This document shows, piece after piece, positions 42,348 to 54,128 of a stretch of DNA of 64,000 bases (its first letter is position 1; each line of letters begins with the position of its first letter). This stretch comes from Adiantum capillus-veneris (lineage: Eukaryota; Streptophyta; Polypodiopsida; Polypodiales; Pteridaceae), in NCBI GenBank assembly GCA_014529385.2, contig CM043971.1:52925209-52989208 (forward strand), in the 5' to 3' direction. The notes beneath the pieces are model-generated. The model did no database searches, was not told where the DNA came from, and saw nothing but the letters and a program-made list of their open reading frames with translations. A program made the translations under genes and the position numbers.

Positions 42348-43613
42348 TGTTGGGGTAAAGGCAACGTGCCTTTGCCAGGGGTCGGACATCTGGTGTCCGG
42401 CCACCCATTGACCACTACACAAGAAGCTGCTTTGGTCTACCCCTGAGTTGTTGGAGCTCTAGGAATGCATGATGCAACCCGCTTGAGCTTTTTAGGTGAG
42501 AGTGCTCATCCGCCTTGTTCGAAAGTGCTACATGAATTTTTTAGTGGTGGAGAGAGATAAAGTGAGAGGGTTGATTTTTCATGAGCACCCTTGCCCATCT
42601 AGTAATTTAGTGTAATATGGAAATGTTAGCAGCGGCTAACACAGGCTACATTGATTATGCATCAAGTGGGAGATATGCTGTGGATGTGCAGAATGTTTCC
42701 TACTCACTTTGTATAAGTCTTTGGCTCATTGGGAGTTCCAAAGATGTATATGCTAGATAGAGGGCTCAAACTTAAACCCATAGTAGAAGGGATTGTGGTG
42801 AAAGCCTTTAAAAGGAAGCCTTTATGCAAGGAGGCTTCATTCTTGAGGATCCACTTTTGAGAGCTCTCTCTCTCTCGAGTGTTCACTCTATGGTGGATGG
42901 CCTAGCCTTGAGTTTAATGCCCATGCTTAAGAGGCTAGTACTAATCCATTGTAATTAGAGAATCTTGATTAATCTAATCCCTATTTTACTCATTAGTCTT
43001 ATCTTCTCTACATTTCATTATGTCATGAAGTAGTTTTACACTCTCATTATTCTAGATTTGAGAGAGGTAAGTACTTCTTGCTTTGATCTTAACTCTCTTC
43101 TTCCATAAGTATTTTAATTAGTTGATTACTTCTCTAATTCTCTTGATTAATGTAGTGTGTGTGCACTCTTGGTCATCTCATTAGAGTTTGTGCCTAATTT
43201 TGTGCTTCAGTGTGTGAAGGTTTAAGAGCGTTGAGCTCAATGCTACTTGTGTGTGATGTGATTAGAGTACCTTGGTTGGCATGTGATGTTTGGGAAAGCC
43301 AACTTCAATGCAATTAGTGTGTGCTTTGATCATGGATGCTTGTGTTGGTTGTGTTCTTGTGACTCCAGAAGATTGGCAAGTCGAACTTCGGTGGGCTTGA
43401 TGTGTGTAGGAGTTGATTGATTAGTGATTAGAGTATGATTAGAGTTAGTCTTGCATGGATAATCTCTACTTGCATTGGTGAGGTATTCTCTTGAATCCTC
43501 TATTTCTATTCATCTAATGCTCATGCTTCCATGCCCTAGCTGGGTTGCTGATCCACGGATTTCATAATTTTGTGTGGGTTGCGATTAGGTCATTGCTACA
43601 ACGCCTCCCTACA
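42348..43613 (+). other. LTR-like sequence of uncertain ownership
   Basis: It begins with the copia-type LTR start tgttggggtaaagg (42348). It ends at ...cctccctaca just before a Tat/Athila-type primer site (43616). It could be one LTR or two LTR pieces of different elements joined. No coding signal lies between, apart from a 60-codon minus frame (42704-42886) that I do not trust. Confidence 0.4.
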
Positions 43614-43615
43614 TT

Positions 43616-43635
43616 TTTGGTGCCGTTTTTGGGGA
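43616..43635 (+). other. Tat/Athila-type primer-binding site
   Basis: The sequence tttggtgccgtttttgggga resembles the common plant gypsy primer site tttggcgccgttgccgggga, with three changes. It directly follows an LTR-like end (ctaca). Confidence 0.7.
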
Positions 43636-45789
43636 TCGATAACCTAAGCTAGTGAGTATAGGACGTTTACAATAGAGTAATTTCATTACTAATTTCATTG
43701 GTTTTGAGTGTGTGTAAGCCAATTTTGGTTTGATTTGATGATGTTGTGTAAGTAATTGAAGCTAATTTTTGAGTTATGAATACCGCAAACCCCCAATTCC
43801 ACCCGCAATTTCACTAACTTCTTACTAACCATTGTTAATTTCGCTTCATTTCCATGCTAATAGTACTAATTCCATGCTAATTTTTACTAATATTTTACTA
43901 ACTTTGCTAACCTAACCGCTAACATTTGATGTGTAATGTATGACTAATCCCCTCATAAGAGGTGGAATCATCACTCTAATCAAGTTAATTGTGCTAATTT
44001 ATGCCTAATTTGATTATTTGAGTGTTTGATGTTTGACCTACAATGGTCAATTTTGGAGCCGATTTGATGGTGCACACACTTGTGTGTGCAATGATGCGTC
44101 TTCATGTGGAGCAAAGGAATAGCGATGTAAGTGCACTCACTTGCTCATGTCAATTCTTGATTGATTAATGTGGTTCAATGTGTGCTAATTATTTGCTAAA
44201 ATTAGGTGTGTAAATCAATTGACCTACACTTTGCACCTAATTTGATTCACTTGGAATGGAATTGATGGTCAAATTTTGACTAATGAACTTTGTGTGTGTC
44301 AAGATAATGCTTAATTCTCATCAAGAATTCATGTGTGTGCATAAAAATCATTGTGTTTGAAATGGACCAAAGAGTGAAAAAACTGTCAAAAAATTCAAGT
44401 GTGTGTGCACCTAATCTTGAGTGTGTGCATGCATAGAAATTCATGGAATTGATGGTACATGAGTATGCAATCATGTAATTGATGTGTATTTTAGACTAAT
44501 TCAAATATTGGATAAGCCTAAATGCCAAAAAAATTGAGCAAAGATTGAGTTTGTACGCCCATCCAGGACCACTTGATTTTTCAATGATGGATGGTCAATT
44601 GGGGCACCCAAATGATTTTTTATTATGGAATGTTCATAAAAAGTGTGCAATCATTAGGTATAAGCCTAAATGCATTGCTAGTTGAGCCAAATTTGAATTT
44701 TTGTGCTTAATTTTTGAGTGTGTGCATTGTTTGGTTGTGTCAAAATAGTGTTAATTTTTTAGAAATTGAGCATGCATGCATTCAATTATGCTTGATCGAG
44801 CTTGCAATTTGTGCATTACAATGTGAAATTGATGGATTCATTGCATAAATTTTTGGTCTAAAATTGGGTGTGTGTGTGTCTACCCAATGGCATTTGATGT
44901 CCAAATTGAAGATGAATGATTGGCCTTGATTGCCAATTGTGATGATTAAGACCTAAATTTTGGTACATGTATGATTTATTGATTTGAAATGACTCAATTG
45001 CACAATATTGAAATGCACTACCGTTGCATTGAAGCCAAATTGATTGGAATTTTATTGAATGTGTGCCTATGTATGATGTAATGGAATGTGTATGGCTATG
45101 CAAACCATAAATGACAATCCTAATTGGGTTTGAATGATTGTGGATACTGGATATGAGCAACTCCTAAGTTTCAATAATTGAAAATTTGGTTATGCAAATG
45201 AGAGAATCGGTATACTATGTAATGTGCGTATGTAATGCTTGAGCCACGACCACCTTTGATGTCATTGGAACTTGCATTATGATTTGATTGGAGATGTTGA
45301 TTGGAGATATGTAGGTTCTAATTAAGTTGCTTGTGCACCATGCATCAAATTGAAATTGAGTGACAAGTGCTTCATTAAGGTTAAAATGAAGGAGCTATTG
45401 TGTGTTTCCGTTGTGATTCTTGCTAATGTCAATTGAATATGGAAATACATAGGAAATGTTTCATTTGTATGCTCGATGTTGTGTGTCAATCTTTTGGCTC
45501 ATGGGTTTTGTGCATGCACAAATAAACATCGTCAAGATGACATTATAAAGTTGAAAATAAGCACCAATGTTGAGTATGTATTTCAATTGAAGAAGAATAG
45601 CAATAAATTGAGCAATATCCCGCATACTTTTAAGGATGTGAGTCAAAATGTATCATGAGTGCAATCACGAACTTTAAAATGGACTATATCCAATTACTCA
45701 CTAATGTGCAAGGAAGAAAAATTTCAAATTGTGGTTACTTTGAGTAATGATTTGGCTTTTTTTGAGGACGTTGTGTTCAAATTGGGTCG
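43636..45789. other. Leader-like, A/T-rich sequence without coding signal
   Basis: About 2.1 kb of A/T-rich DNA with repeated 'ttactaa', 'gtgtgtgcat' and 'attgatgg' words follows the gypsy primer site. No gag or pol motif could be read. It ends where copia D's RNase H begins. The open frames here are short and unrecognised. Confidence 0.5.
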
Positions 45790-46621
45790 CACGAACACAC
45801 GAGCACATACACTGGGTTCCTCGCAACTGCCAATGGGCTTTGACTGTTAGTGTAGTAGTGTTGGCAGTGTCCTGTCCAACACCCAAATCAGCCATAAGGC
45901 ATCTGAGCCATACACACTCAACCGTAGCTATAAAGACTGCCCTGTACTCAGCCTCACAACTAGAAGTGGCCACAATAGGTTTCTTCTTGCTCAACCATGA
46001 TATACATGAACTTCCAAGCATGAAACAAAAACCACTTGTGGACACTCGCATTTCAAAACAACCAGCCCAATCTAAGTCCAAAAAAGCATGTAAGTCTGGC
46101 GTCAATGATCCCCCCTTGGAATAAAACAATCGAAGAGATGTAAATTGCCACTCAAGTAGCGAAAAATCCTCTTCACGATCTGCCAATGCTTAGACCCTGG
46201 GCTATGCATAAATTTGCTGACCTACAAGACTACAACTGAATATTCGGCCTCTATTGCATACATAAATGAGGCACCCAATAGCAGTTTGGTAAAGAGTGAC
46301 ATTTGCAGGATCACCAGCATCATGAAGACTCAATTTTAAATATGTTTCCATGGGAGTGACAATAGTTTTGCAATCCTCGAGTCCAAACTTACATAGCAAT
46401 GTCTCTATGTAACTTTTTTGACACAAGGCAATACCACCATCACACTGCTTGAACTGTATGCCCAAGTAATGATGCAACAACCCCAAATCTTTCATCTTGA
46501 AAGTAGCATTCAAATCAGTCTTAAATTCAACAATATGTCTCTCATTTGGTCCAGTGATCAGCAAATCATCTACATAAAGAACCACAATGAGAAGTACATC
46601 ACCCTCACGCTTTACATACAA
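45790..46621 (-). pseudogene. Copia D RT C-terminus and RNase H
   Basis: Frame 1 (46621-46202) has VVLYVDDLLITGPNERHIVE, FKMKDLGLLHHYLGIQFKQC and KSYIETLLCKFGLEDCK. Frame 2 (46186-45790) has SSCISWLSKKKPIVATSSCE then AEYRAVFIATVECVWLRCLM. The two frames are joined by a break near 46200. The RNase H end (after VKAHWQLRGTQ) is damaged near 45800, where the match to the family stops. Confidence 0.88.
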
Positions 46622-46625
46622 TGTG

Positions 46626-46962
46626 TGTCATAATAACTAATATCTAATTTTCCTAAATGATTTTCTCATGTTAAACTGATCATTTAATATGGGGAAGTAC
46701 AAGGGGAGAAAAAGCTAGAATATTGGTTAAGCTAGCAGACCGGCCACACTAGGGATCCAAAGGGGGGCCATCTGCAAAAGACCAATGTGCAACAATGGGC
46801 TCCAAAGACCTTAGGGTTCAGCCCATTAAGACTTCCAAAATGCTAAGGTTCCAAAATTCAAAGGTAAGTCCAAATGGTCAAGCTTAGTGGATTTGGATGC
46901 TTTGTGAGCTTCAAGACTCCTACATAGGAGGGGGCGAGCCATGTACGTAGGGGATGAGAGAG

Positions 46963-47005
<43 letters not shown>

Positions 47006-48197
47006 CTCCCTTTACACAAAGAGAATAGGGGACACTTGTCAGCTCCTTAGCCCAGTTGCCCACAAGGTGCACTCAAATCCTATTGGATGGCCATAGAGGT
47101 GGACCAATGAGGATTAGGTTAGAGTAAATCAAATTTTTTAATTTCTTTAAAAACACTGAAAAAAGAACCAATAAGAATTAAGCTCTCTAGAAGACTGTTG
47201 GACGGTCTCGCAAGGTGGGGTCCAATGAGCATTCATCAGCCCAATGGCTTGCCTGCTTCATATTGGCCAGAAGACAAAGGGGTCCAATGAGAGTTTAGTT
47301 GCATTATTTAATTACCTAAAGCTCTCGCAAAAGGGGAAAGGGGGACACATGTCACAAGACTATCACTTATGCTTCTTAAACCCTATTGGCTAAGCTTGGA
47401 GAGGTCCTATGGGAAGCCAGCAAGAGGATTTAAAAAGAGGGTCGACCAAGAGAGAGAGGGGGCCGATTTTTCAAATGCATTATCACACACACAATCTCAT
47501 GTGTGGAGCAAGAAGACTCTCTCTCTCTCTCCTTCTCAAGCTCCAATGGAAAGCTCATCAGCTACTCCAAGCTTGTGAGAAGGGAGGCCTACACCAACAA
47601 CTCTTGGCATTGTGATGCAAATCCAACCAAGAGCCAAGTTTCAATGCATGCTCATCTCCTCTACCATGATAATTACTAAGCTATGCTAAGATTTTATGAG
47701 TGATTATATGAAGAGATATACTTTTTTATCGTAAGACTACTCCTTCCTCTCAATCTACTCTCATACCCCGCTAGCTCTCACCATCTTTGAAGGTGTGTGA
47801 GGTCTTGGGTATGAGACCGTGAGGGAATTAATGTTGTGTTTTATAAGTGTTTGCTTAGTGCTTGAACCTTCCATCTTCATTGCACTAGCTATTTATTGAA
47901 GGAACACAAAGAATTGTATTGTAAAATGTCTCCCTTGATGGGGGAAACCTATAATACAAAGCCTTTTGGAGGGGGGACCAGCTCCATGTAAATCCGGTCC
48001 TCAAGTGTTGTCAATAGCTTAATTTCTCTCTCTTTTGAAGTATTGTTCATGCCTATCTAACTAGGTGTTATGCTTTTTGTTGCTCTCTCCATCCAAGCAC
48101 TCTTGCTATGCTCATTAGGAATCTATTCTAATGAAATGCTCACTATGTTCATGTTATTTTCCAATACACACAAGTTACTAGGCCATTAAATGTTACA
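46626..48197 (+). repeat. 5' LTR of chromovirus C
   Basis: It is 1572 bp, starting tgtcataataac and ending aaatgttaca. It includes a (CA)19 run at 46965-47003, which is only about (CA)5 in the 3' LTR. A third copy stands alone at 27888-29476. Confidence 0.93.
46965..47003 (+). repeat. (CA)19 microsatellite in the 5' LTR of C
   Basis: This is a CA run; the equivalent place in the 3' LTR (about 54510-54520) has a short CA run. Confidence 0.95.
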
Positions 48198-48595
48198 TTG
48201 ATATCAGAGCACAAGGTTTCTCTTTTCTTGCTCAAGAAGGGAGGTCCTCAAGCTAGCTATAAATGGTTGGTATTATTAATTGCAATAGAGTAAGTAGAAT
48301 AGGGATTTTTCAGCCTTGCAGTGTGCCTGCCTTCGTGTAAATAATGGGGCATCACCGTCGAGAGCTATGGTCATAATAGTGGAGTCCTACGGGGATTGCC
48401 TACGGCTTAACCACTATTGAGCTATTAGAAGCTTGATAAGAGCCGATGTTGTTTTGGTGTTGAAAGACCCTCTCTTCTATTCCTTGCAATGATGATATTC
48501 GAGCCACGGGTCCAGTAGCCTGTGTCCTTTTCTAAACGGGTAAAGGAGCAGGAACTAGGGCTTGAAGTGCCAAAGTACACCTAAAAATTATTAGA
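48198..48595 (+). other. Primer-like site and leader of chromovirus C
   Basis: The sequence ttgatatcagagcac follows the 5' LTR. The rest of the leader has no coding frame I can support. Confidence 0.7.
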
Positions 48596-49703
48596 TTGGC
48601 TGACAAGAGTAAAGAGAGTAAAATTAATGCTGATAGATTTGATTTTGCTAATGAGCAGGCTACTAATGATGCCCCTGTCCTTGTTAACTACCTTGTTTCT
48701 AGGCTTCAACAAGCCATGGGCAATCCATCCCTCCAAAGTGAAGTGCAATGGCAGCTTTGTGTTAATGGGATTCTCCAAGCTCCCCACCATGACAAGAGAC
48801 TACCTAGGAATCCTCCTTGCGAGACTTCCAAAAGAGGCCTCTCTCCGATTCAGGAAGAAGAAGAGGATGCATACGAAGGGCTCAAAAAATTGCTTCTTGA
48901 TGAATCTCCTTCCCAAAGGAGAAATCAAGAGCCCCCACCAAAGGAACGAGAAAGAAGTGAGTCTCCTACCACCTCGGCGGAGATGGCTCCACGAAGACAG
49001 CGGGCAAAAAGCTCTCCATCACCTCCTAAACGGAGCACTTCTCCACACCATAATTCAAAAAGGGATGACAGAAAACAAGAGAAGAAAAAGGCAAGAAAGA
49101 GGTCACCCTCTTCTCCATCTTCCTCAAATTCTTCATCTTCTGAAGAAAGCGATGGTGCAACTTTTGAACCATCAAAATGAAGATCCTGTGCCATGTGGAA
49201 GAGATCGTCCAAGCTCAAGAAGTTCAAAGAGGGAGGAAAGAGCATCTCTTTCCTTACCTACGATGGCACCTTTGGTGCTACGGACAAAGTCTTGGCTTTC
49301 AGATGAGGGCTTCACGGAGTCCTCTAAGCTACACCATGTAGCTATGCATTTTCAAAAGTCCACCGGGCAATGGTGGTCTAGCCCACGGGCCAACAGTGAA
49401 GCTCCACGAACATGGAAAGCTTTAAGAGCTTCCATTATGAAGCAGTTTTTGGCCACTCATGCCAAAGACAAAGTACTCACCAAATGGCGAAGCTTGAAGC
49501 TCTCTCCCTACGAATCCATTCACAAATATGTATACAAGTTTTGGGACTTACATCTCAAATCCACTGTCTTCAAAAAGATGGATTTTGGAGAGAGAAAACA
49601 ACAATTGTGTGCGGTCTTAACTGAAGAAATGGCGGAGTATGTCAACTCCCAAAGGCCACGCACCATATCTGCGGTCATACACCATACTATGGTGGCTTCT
49701 TGA
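48596..49703 (+). pseudogene. Gag of chromovirus C, with RS-rich insert
   Basis: The first frame (to 49180) contains an Arg/Ser-rich stretch (KSSPSPPKRSTSPHHNSKRD and KKARKRSPSSPSSSNSSSSE), then a stop. The capsid part lies in another frame, from about 49190 to 49703: HFQKSTGQWWSSPRANSEAP, then TWKALRASIMKQFLATHAKD and YVYKFWDLHLKSTVFKKMDF, matching retrotransposon Gag. A frameshift near 49180 separates the halves. The frame's TTG at 48596 is not a trustworthy start; the true start is unclear. Confidence 0.8.
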
Positions 49704-49705
49704 AT

Positions 49706-49855
49706 CAATTTCCAAACAGGGGCTAAGAGAAATCTTAAGCCCACGAAAAACAAGGGTTCCAATGAGCCTAAGGGGAAGGACAATTTCCAAACAGGGGCTA
49801 AGAGAAATCTTAAGCCCACGGAAAACAAGGGTTCCAATGAGCCTAAGGGGAAGGA
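49706..49855 (+). repeat. 75-bp in-frame tandem duplication in gag of C
   Basis: The unit starting caatttccaaacaggggc occurs at 49706-49780 and 49781-49855, with one substitution (acgaaaaa versus acggaaaa). It is 25 codons long, so it does not shift the frame. Confidence 0.95.
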
Positions 49856-49959
49856 CAATGTCCCAAAGTCTCCTAAGAGCAATTCCAATAACAACAAAGC
49901 TAAGGAGAAGGGAGTTTACAACAACAAAAACAAACTCTCTCCTGAAGAGCTTGAGTGTT

Positions 49960-50560
49960 ATGACAAGGATAACCGTTGTTTTAAATGTGGCAAGCAAGGG
50001 CATGTGTACCGTGTTTGCCCCAAAAGAACACCCGCCATGAGCCTCCTAGAGCTACCTTGGTCAAAATCCAAGAAGAGGAAGTTCAGCACAAAAGATCTCC
50101 TCTATGACATGCTTGGGGAAAGGTAAGAGAACAAGATGCTTTTATTCTCTTTGACCCTATTTCTACTCACAATTTCATATCCACAGAGTTGGCCACCAAG
50201 CTAGGCATCCAAGCCTATGAGATGGGAGATGTCCTACCTGCAGATGGTGCTTTCAAGGGGCAAGAAGCTTCAGTCACTCCCTTAATTGGGAAATTGAGGC
50301 TCCATGTCCAAAGCTATGTGGACAAAGAGGACTTCTTTATCTCTCCTCTCAAGCACCACGATGTAATCCTAGGGGCATCATGGTTTGATCTCATGGCTGC
50401 CAATGTTAAATTCCTTGAAAGGAAAATCTACTTTAAGTACAGGGAAAAAGATATGTACATAGATGCCAAAGAGATGGGTAATACAATACCCATTGTACAT
50501 ACGCAAGCTTTCAATATGTCAATAAAGAGCTCTATTTCTGTGTACATGATTTTAGTTAAA
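49960..50560 (+). pseudogene. Zinc knuckle and protease of chromovirus C
   Basis: The knuckle CFKCGKQGHVYRVCP lies at about 49977-50021. The protease frame reads LFDPISTHNFISTELATKLG and DVILGASWFDLMAANVKFLE. The family has 'DSGATHNFIS', so the catalytic region has become DPIS. Protease is in the 50189-51277 frame for most of its length. Confidence 0.8.
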
Positions 50561-51277
50561 GATTCTCAAAATGAACCTAATGCTTTAGCAAAAGAAAATA
50601 TAAACAATCACAAAGAATTAGGGCTATCCAATTTTTTCTCAAGGGATTTCAAGATGTTTTTATTGACGTCATCCCTTGTGAACTACCTCCTAAACAAGGC
50701 AATGATGACCATGCAATTGAACCTCTTCCAGGAAGTTCACCGTCGAATAAACCTCCTTATAGAGTTTCTCAAGCTCAACAAGGAGGAGATTATGCGGCAA
50801 GTGCATGAGTTAGTTGAGAAGGGCATGGTTAGGCCTAGCTCATCTCCATTTTTCTCACCCGTGTTATTAGTGCAAAAGAAAGACGGCACATATCGTATGT
50901 GTGTCGATAGGATCACTATCAAAAATACGCTTTCAGCTCCATGGGTAGAAGACCTATTTGATAAGCTACAAGGGTCGACCTACTTAAGTAGGATTGACCT
51001 AAAACGTTGCTACCATCACATAAGGATAGTTGATCAAGACATTGTAAAGACCGCATTTCGCACTACATTTGGTCTTTACGAATACATTGTCATGCCTTTT
51101 GGTTTGACCAATGCACTAGCCACATTCAACCGCTTGATGAAGAAGCTATTCAGGCATCAACAAACCTTTCCTGGAGTGTTCTTTGATGATATTATCATCT
51201 ACTCTAATTCACTAGACAAAGACAAGCAACACCTCCAAGTAATATTTCAAGTCTTAAGAGAGAAAACTTTACGTTAA
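50189..51277 (+). pseudogene. Protease C-terminus and reverse transcriptase of chromovirus C
   Basis: The 362-codon frame has the protease tail, a linker (NALAKENINNHKELG) and RT: EKGMVRPSSSPFFSPVLLVQ, KKDGTYRMCVDRITIKNTLS, YLSRIDLKRCYHHIRIVDQD, YIVMPFGLTNALATFNRLMK and FPGVFFDDIIIYSNSLDKDK with the catalytic FDD. It is a typical gypsy RT. The frame stops at 51277 and the rest of RT continues in other frames. Confidence 0.9.
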
Positions 51278-51289
51278 TCGAACGAAAAG

Positions 51290-51990
51290 TGAGTTTTTCT
51301 TACAAGAGATTCAATATTTAGGTCACATTATCTCTCAAGATGGCATCCAAATGGATCCATCAAAGCTAGATGTAATAAAAGGATGGCCTAATCAAAGGAA
51401 TCTTCATGAACTAAGAAGCGTTATAGGTATGTGTGCATACTATAGATGCTTCATAGAAAAGTTCTCACTAATAGCAGGACCATTACATGACCTAACAAAG
51501 AAAAACGTTACGTATACATGGTCTGCCAAGGAGAACAATCCTTTTGAAAGCTTAAAGAAAATCTTATCTCTTTCTCAACCTGTGCTTACACACAGTGCCG
51601 GATCTCTCAAAGCCATTTGAGGTCCAATGTGATGCTTGTGGTGATTGCCTTGGAGCTATTTTTGCTCCAAGAAGGGCATGCCATAGCCTATGAAAGTCAA
51701 AGGCTTGACCCTGTTGAGCAAGCTTTAGGCATATATGAAAAGAAACTCCTCGCAGTTCTACATACCTTAGACTTGTGGAAGCACTATTTATTGGGGACTC
51801 CTTTCATTCTGTAGACGGATCACCAAAGCCTTAAGTTCTTTATGACGCAAACCAAGCTCTCCGACAAACAAATGAGGTGGGTAAATTTTCTTTCACAATT
51901 TCATTTTCATATTGCTCACATAGCTGGCAAGCATAATCAAGTAGTCAATGCACTCTCAAGACGGCTGAGAGTGAATGTGGTTCCATAGCA
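51290..51990 (+). pseudogene. RT end and RNase H of chromovirus C
   Basis: The RT end (YLGHIIS-type region, about 51310) and VIGMCAYYRCFIEKFSLIAG (51351-51620) are followed by RNase H in broken frames: VEQALGIYEKKLLAVLHTLD, then after a stop TDHQSLKFFMTQTKLSDKQM and HIAGKHNQVVNALSRR. Confidence 0.85.
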
Positions 51991-52149
51991 ACTCACAATG
52001 ATCTATCTTCTATGATAGATGAGTATGCTATTGATCCCAATTTTAGAGATGTGATTTCAGCCCTTGCACTAGGGAAGAAAGAGGAACCATTACTTTACAA
52101 GATGGTTATCTTCTCTATGGCAATAGAATATGTGTTACTAACTCACTAC

Positions 52150-52905
52150 GTGAGAAAGTAATGTATGAATCTCATGCTCCTCCTTATGCGGAGCATATAG
52201 GGATTTAGTCTACCCTAAAAGGGATTGAAACATATTTCTATTGGCCTACCATGAACGCAAACATACAAGAGTATGTTTCTAAATGTGTGGTATGCCAAAA
52301 GACTAAGTCTGATAGAGGGAAGCAACCTAGATTGCTTCAACCTTTGCCAATCCCTAATTCATTATGGGAGAGCATATCCATGGATTTTATCTTTGGATTG
52401 CTTAAGTCTATCCATGGGAATACGAGAATATGGAGGATAGTAGACAGGCTTAGCAAACAAGCTCATTTTATACCTGTCAAAAAGACTATCAAAGCCCATC
52501 AAATGACAACCCTCTTCATATCATAAATCTTCAAGTACCATGGCTTGCTAATGTCCATAGTGTCGGATAAAGATCCTAGAATGACCAGTAATTTTTGGAA
52601 GGGTCTCTTTGAGAATTTAGGGACAAGGCTAAACTTCTCTTTGGCCTATCACCCACAAACGGATGGCCAAAGTGAAATAGCTAGCCTAACAATTCTTGAT
52701 CTACTAAAAGCCTATGTAACGGAAGTAGATCAAAGGTCCCAATGGGAGAAGTACTTACCCTTAGTGGAGTATGCTTACAATAACACTGTACATACTTCCA
52801 CGGTAAAAGCACCTTTTGAGGTAATTGAGGGAAGATCCAAAAGTCCCCTGCTACTTAAGGTACACAGGAAGATCTTTACTGCTGCACATGAGTATAGCTG
52901 AGACC
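52150..52905 (+). pseudogene. Integrase of chromovirus C
   Basis: Parts are FYWPTMNANIQEYVSKCVVC (zinc region), SLWESISMDFIFGLLKSIHG (first Asp), VDRLSKQAHFIPVKKTIKAH, SIVSDKDPRMTSNFWKGLFE (second Asp) and AYHPQTDGQSEIASLTILDL (Glu). Stops near 52206 and 52526 and a frameshift near 52902 break it. Confidence 0.9.
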
Positions 52906-53146
52906 TACAAGGATCTTTCCAAAAGATTAAGGATGATATCTCTATCTCACAGCAAAGGCAAAAGGTTGTTGTTGATAAGCACAGAAGATTCCAAACCTTT
53001 AAAGAAAATGATTGGGTCTTGCTTAAATTTCCCAAGGCTCAATTAAGGCACACGATGAGCAAGAATCCTACGGGACACCAAAGTACTATGCTAAGTTAGC
53101 AAAAAGGTACTATGGTCCCTTCCAGATTCTTAGACCAATAAATGAG

Positions 53147-53463
53147 ATGGCCTATCAACTCAAGTTACCCAGTCATTGGCTCATACACAATGCTTTTCAT
53201 GTGAGCCTACGAAAACCTTACAAAGGAGATCCACCTCAAGAACCAACTATTGAAGACCCATCGGAGATCGAGGACCAAGAAGAGGTGATGCAGCCCGAGT
53301 CCATTCTCCGACATGAAGAAAAGGTATTAAGAGGCGGTAAGACTATCCGACGGTATCTTATTAAGTTTAAGAGTTATCCTTTTGAAGATGCTAGATGGAT
53401 GCAAGGCATACAGTTAAAGGATAACCTAAACCTTTTCAATTCTTACAATGCTTCCCTAGAGTA
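53147..53463 (+). pseudogene. Integrase C-terminal end and chromodomain of chromovirus C
   Basis: The frame has [20 protein letters not shown], then [20 protein letters not shown] and [20 protein letters not shown]. The last two are a chromodomain ('ILDHR....G.....YLVKWKGYP..D.TWE'), which places C in the chromovirus branch. The chromodomain would direct insertion through histone marks. It ends in a stop at 53462. Confidence 0.85.
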
Positions 53464-53930
53464 AGAAAATGTACAAATGTTTAAAATGAACAAATTTTTT
53501 GTCTTATAAGACTCTCTTTTTCTTTATTGTGCACAACTGTTAAGTAGTATGCATGCTTAGAATCAATTTTGTGGAGACGACGTCTTCCAAACACCAAGTA
53601 GAGCTTGTCACTCTACTATGGGTCCATTCTCCGACATAAAGAAAAGGTATAGAGGCGGTAAAACTATCCGATGGTATCTTATTAAGTTTAAGAATTATCC
53701 TTTTGAAGATGCTAGATGGATGCAAGGCGTACAATTAAAGGATAACATAAACCTTGTCAATGCTTCCCTAGAGTAAGCAAATGTACAAATGTTTAAAATG
53801 AACAAAGTTTTTGTCTTATAAGACTCTTTTTCTTTATTGTGCACAAATGTTAAGTAGTATGCATGCTTAGAATCAAGTTTGTGGAGACGACGTCTTCCAA
53901 ACACCAAGTAGATCTTGTCACTCTACTATG
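53297..53930 (+). repeat. 323-bp tandem duplication spanning chromodomain and 3' untranslated region of C
   Basis: Sequence from gagtccattctccgacat (53297) through ctctactatg is repeated from 53620 to 53930 with small differences (the second has lost 'taa' in gtattaag and some bases near cttttcaattc). The second copy includes the chromodomain block and the stop, but it lies after the first stop, so it is untranslated. Confidence 0.9.
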
Positions 53931-54128
53931 GAAGATTGATAGGACTAATGTGCAGACATGCTTGCGGCAACTTAGGCTTTCAAGCACCAAATTGATTAGT
54001 CATCCATTCTGGAACGATGTCGTAGGGTAAGATAGGGATCCTCTACCCGCTAGAAAAAGGACTAATGAATAGGCTTTATCTTCTCTATCCCATAGTCGAG
54101 GACGACTATCATTTCAAGAGAGAGGTAA
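53931..54128 (+). other. 3' end of chromovirus C before the LTR
   Basis: Non-coding. It holds the polypurine-like tract 'ttcaagagagaggtaa' directly before the 3' LTR. Confidence 0.6.

Noticed and set aside
47369-47615. Frames in the LTRs of chromovirus C (also 54755-55175)
   Set aside because: They lie inside LTRs, differ between copies and show no motif.
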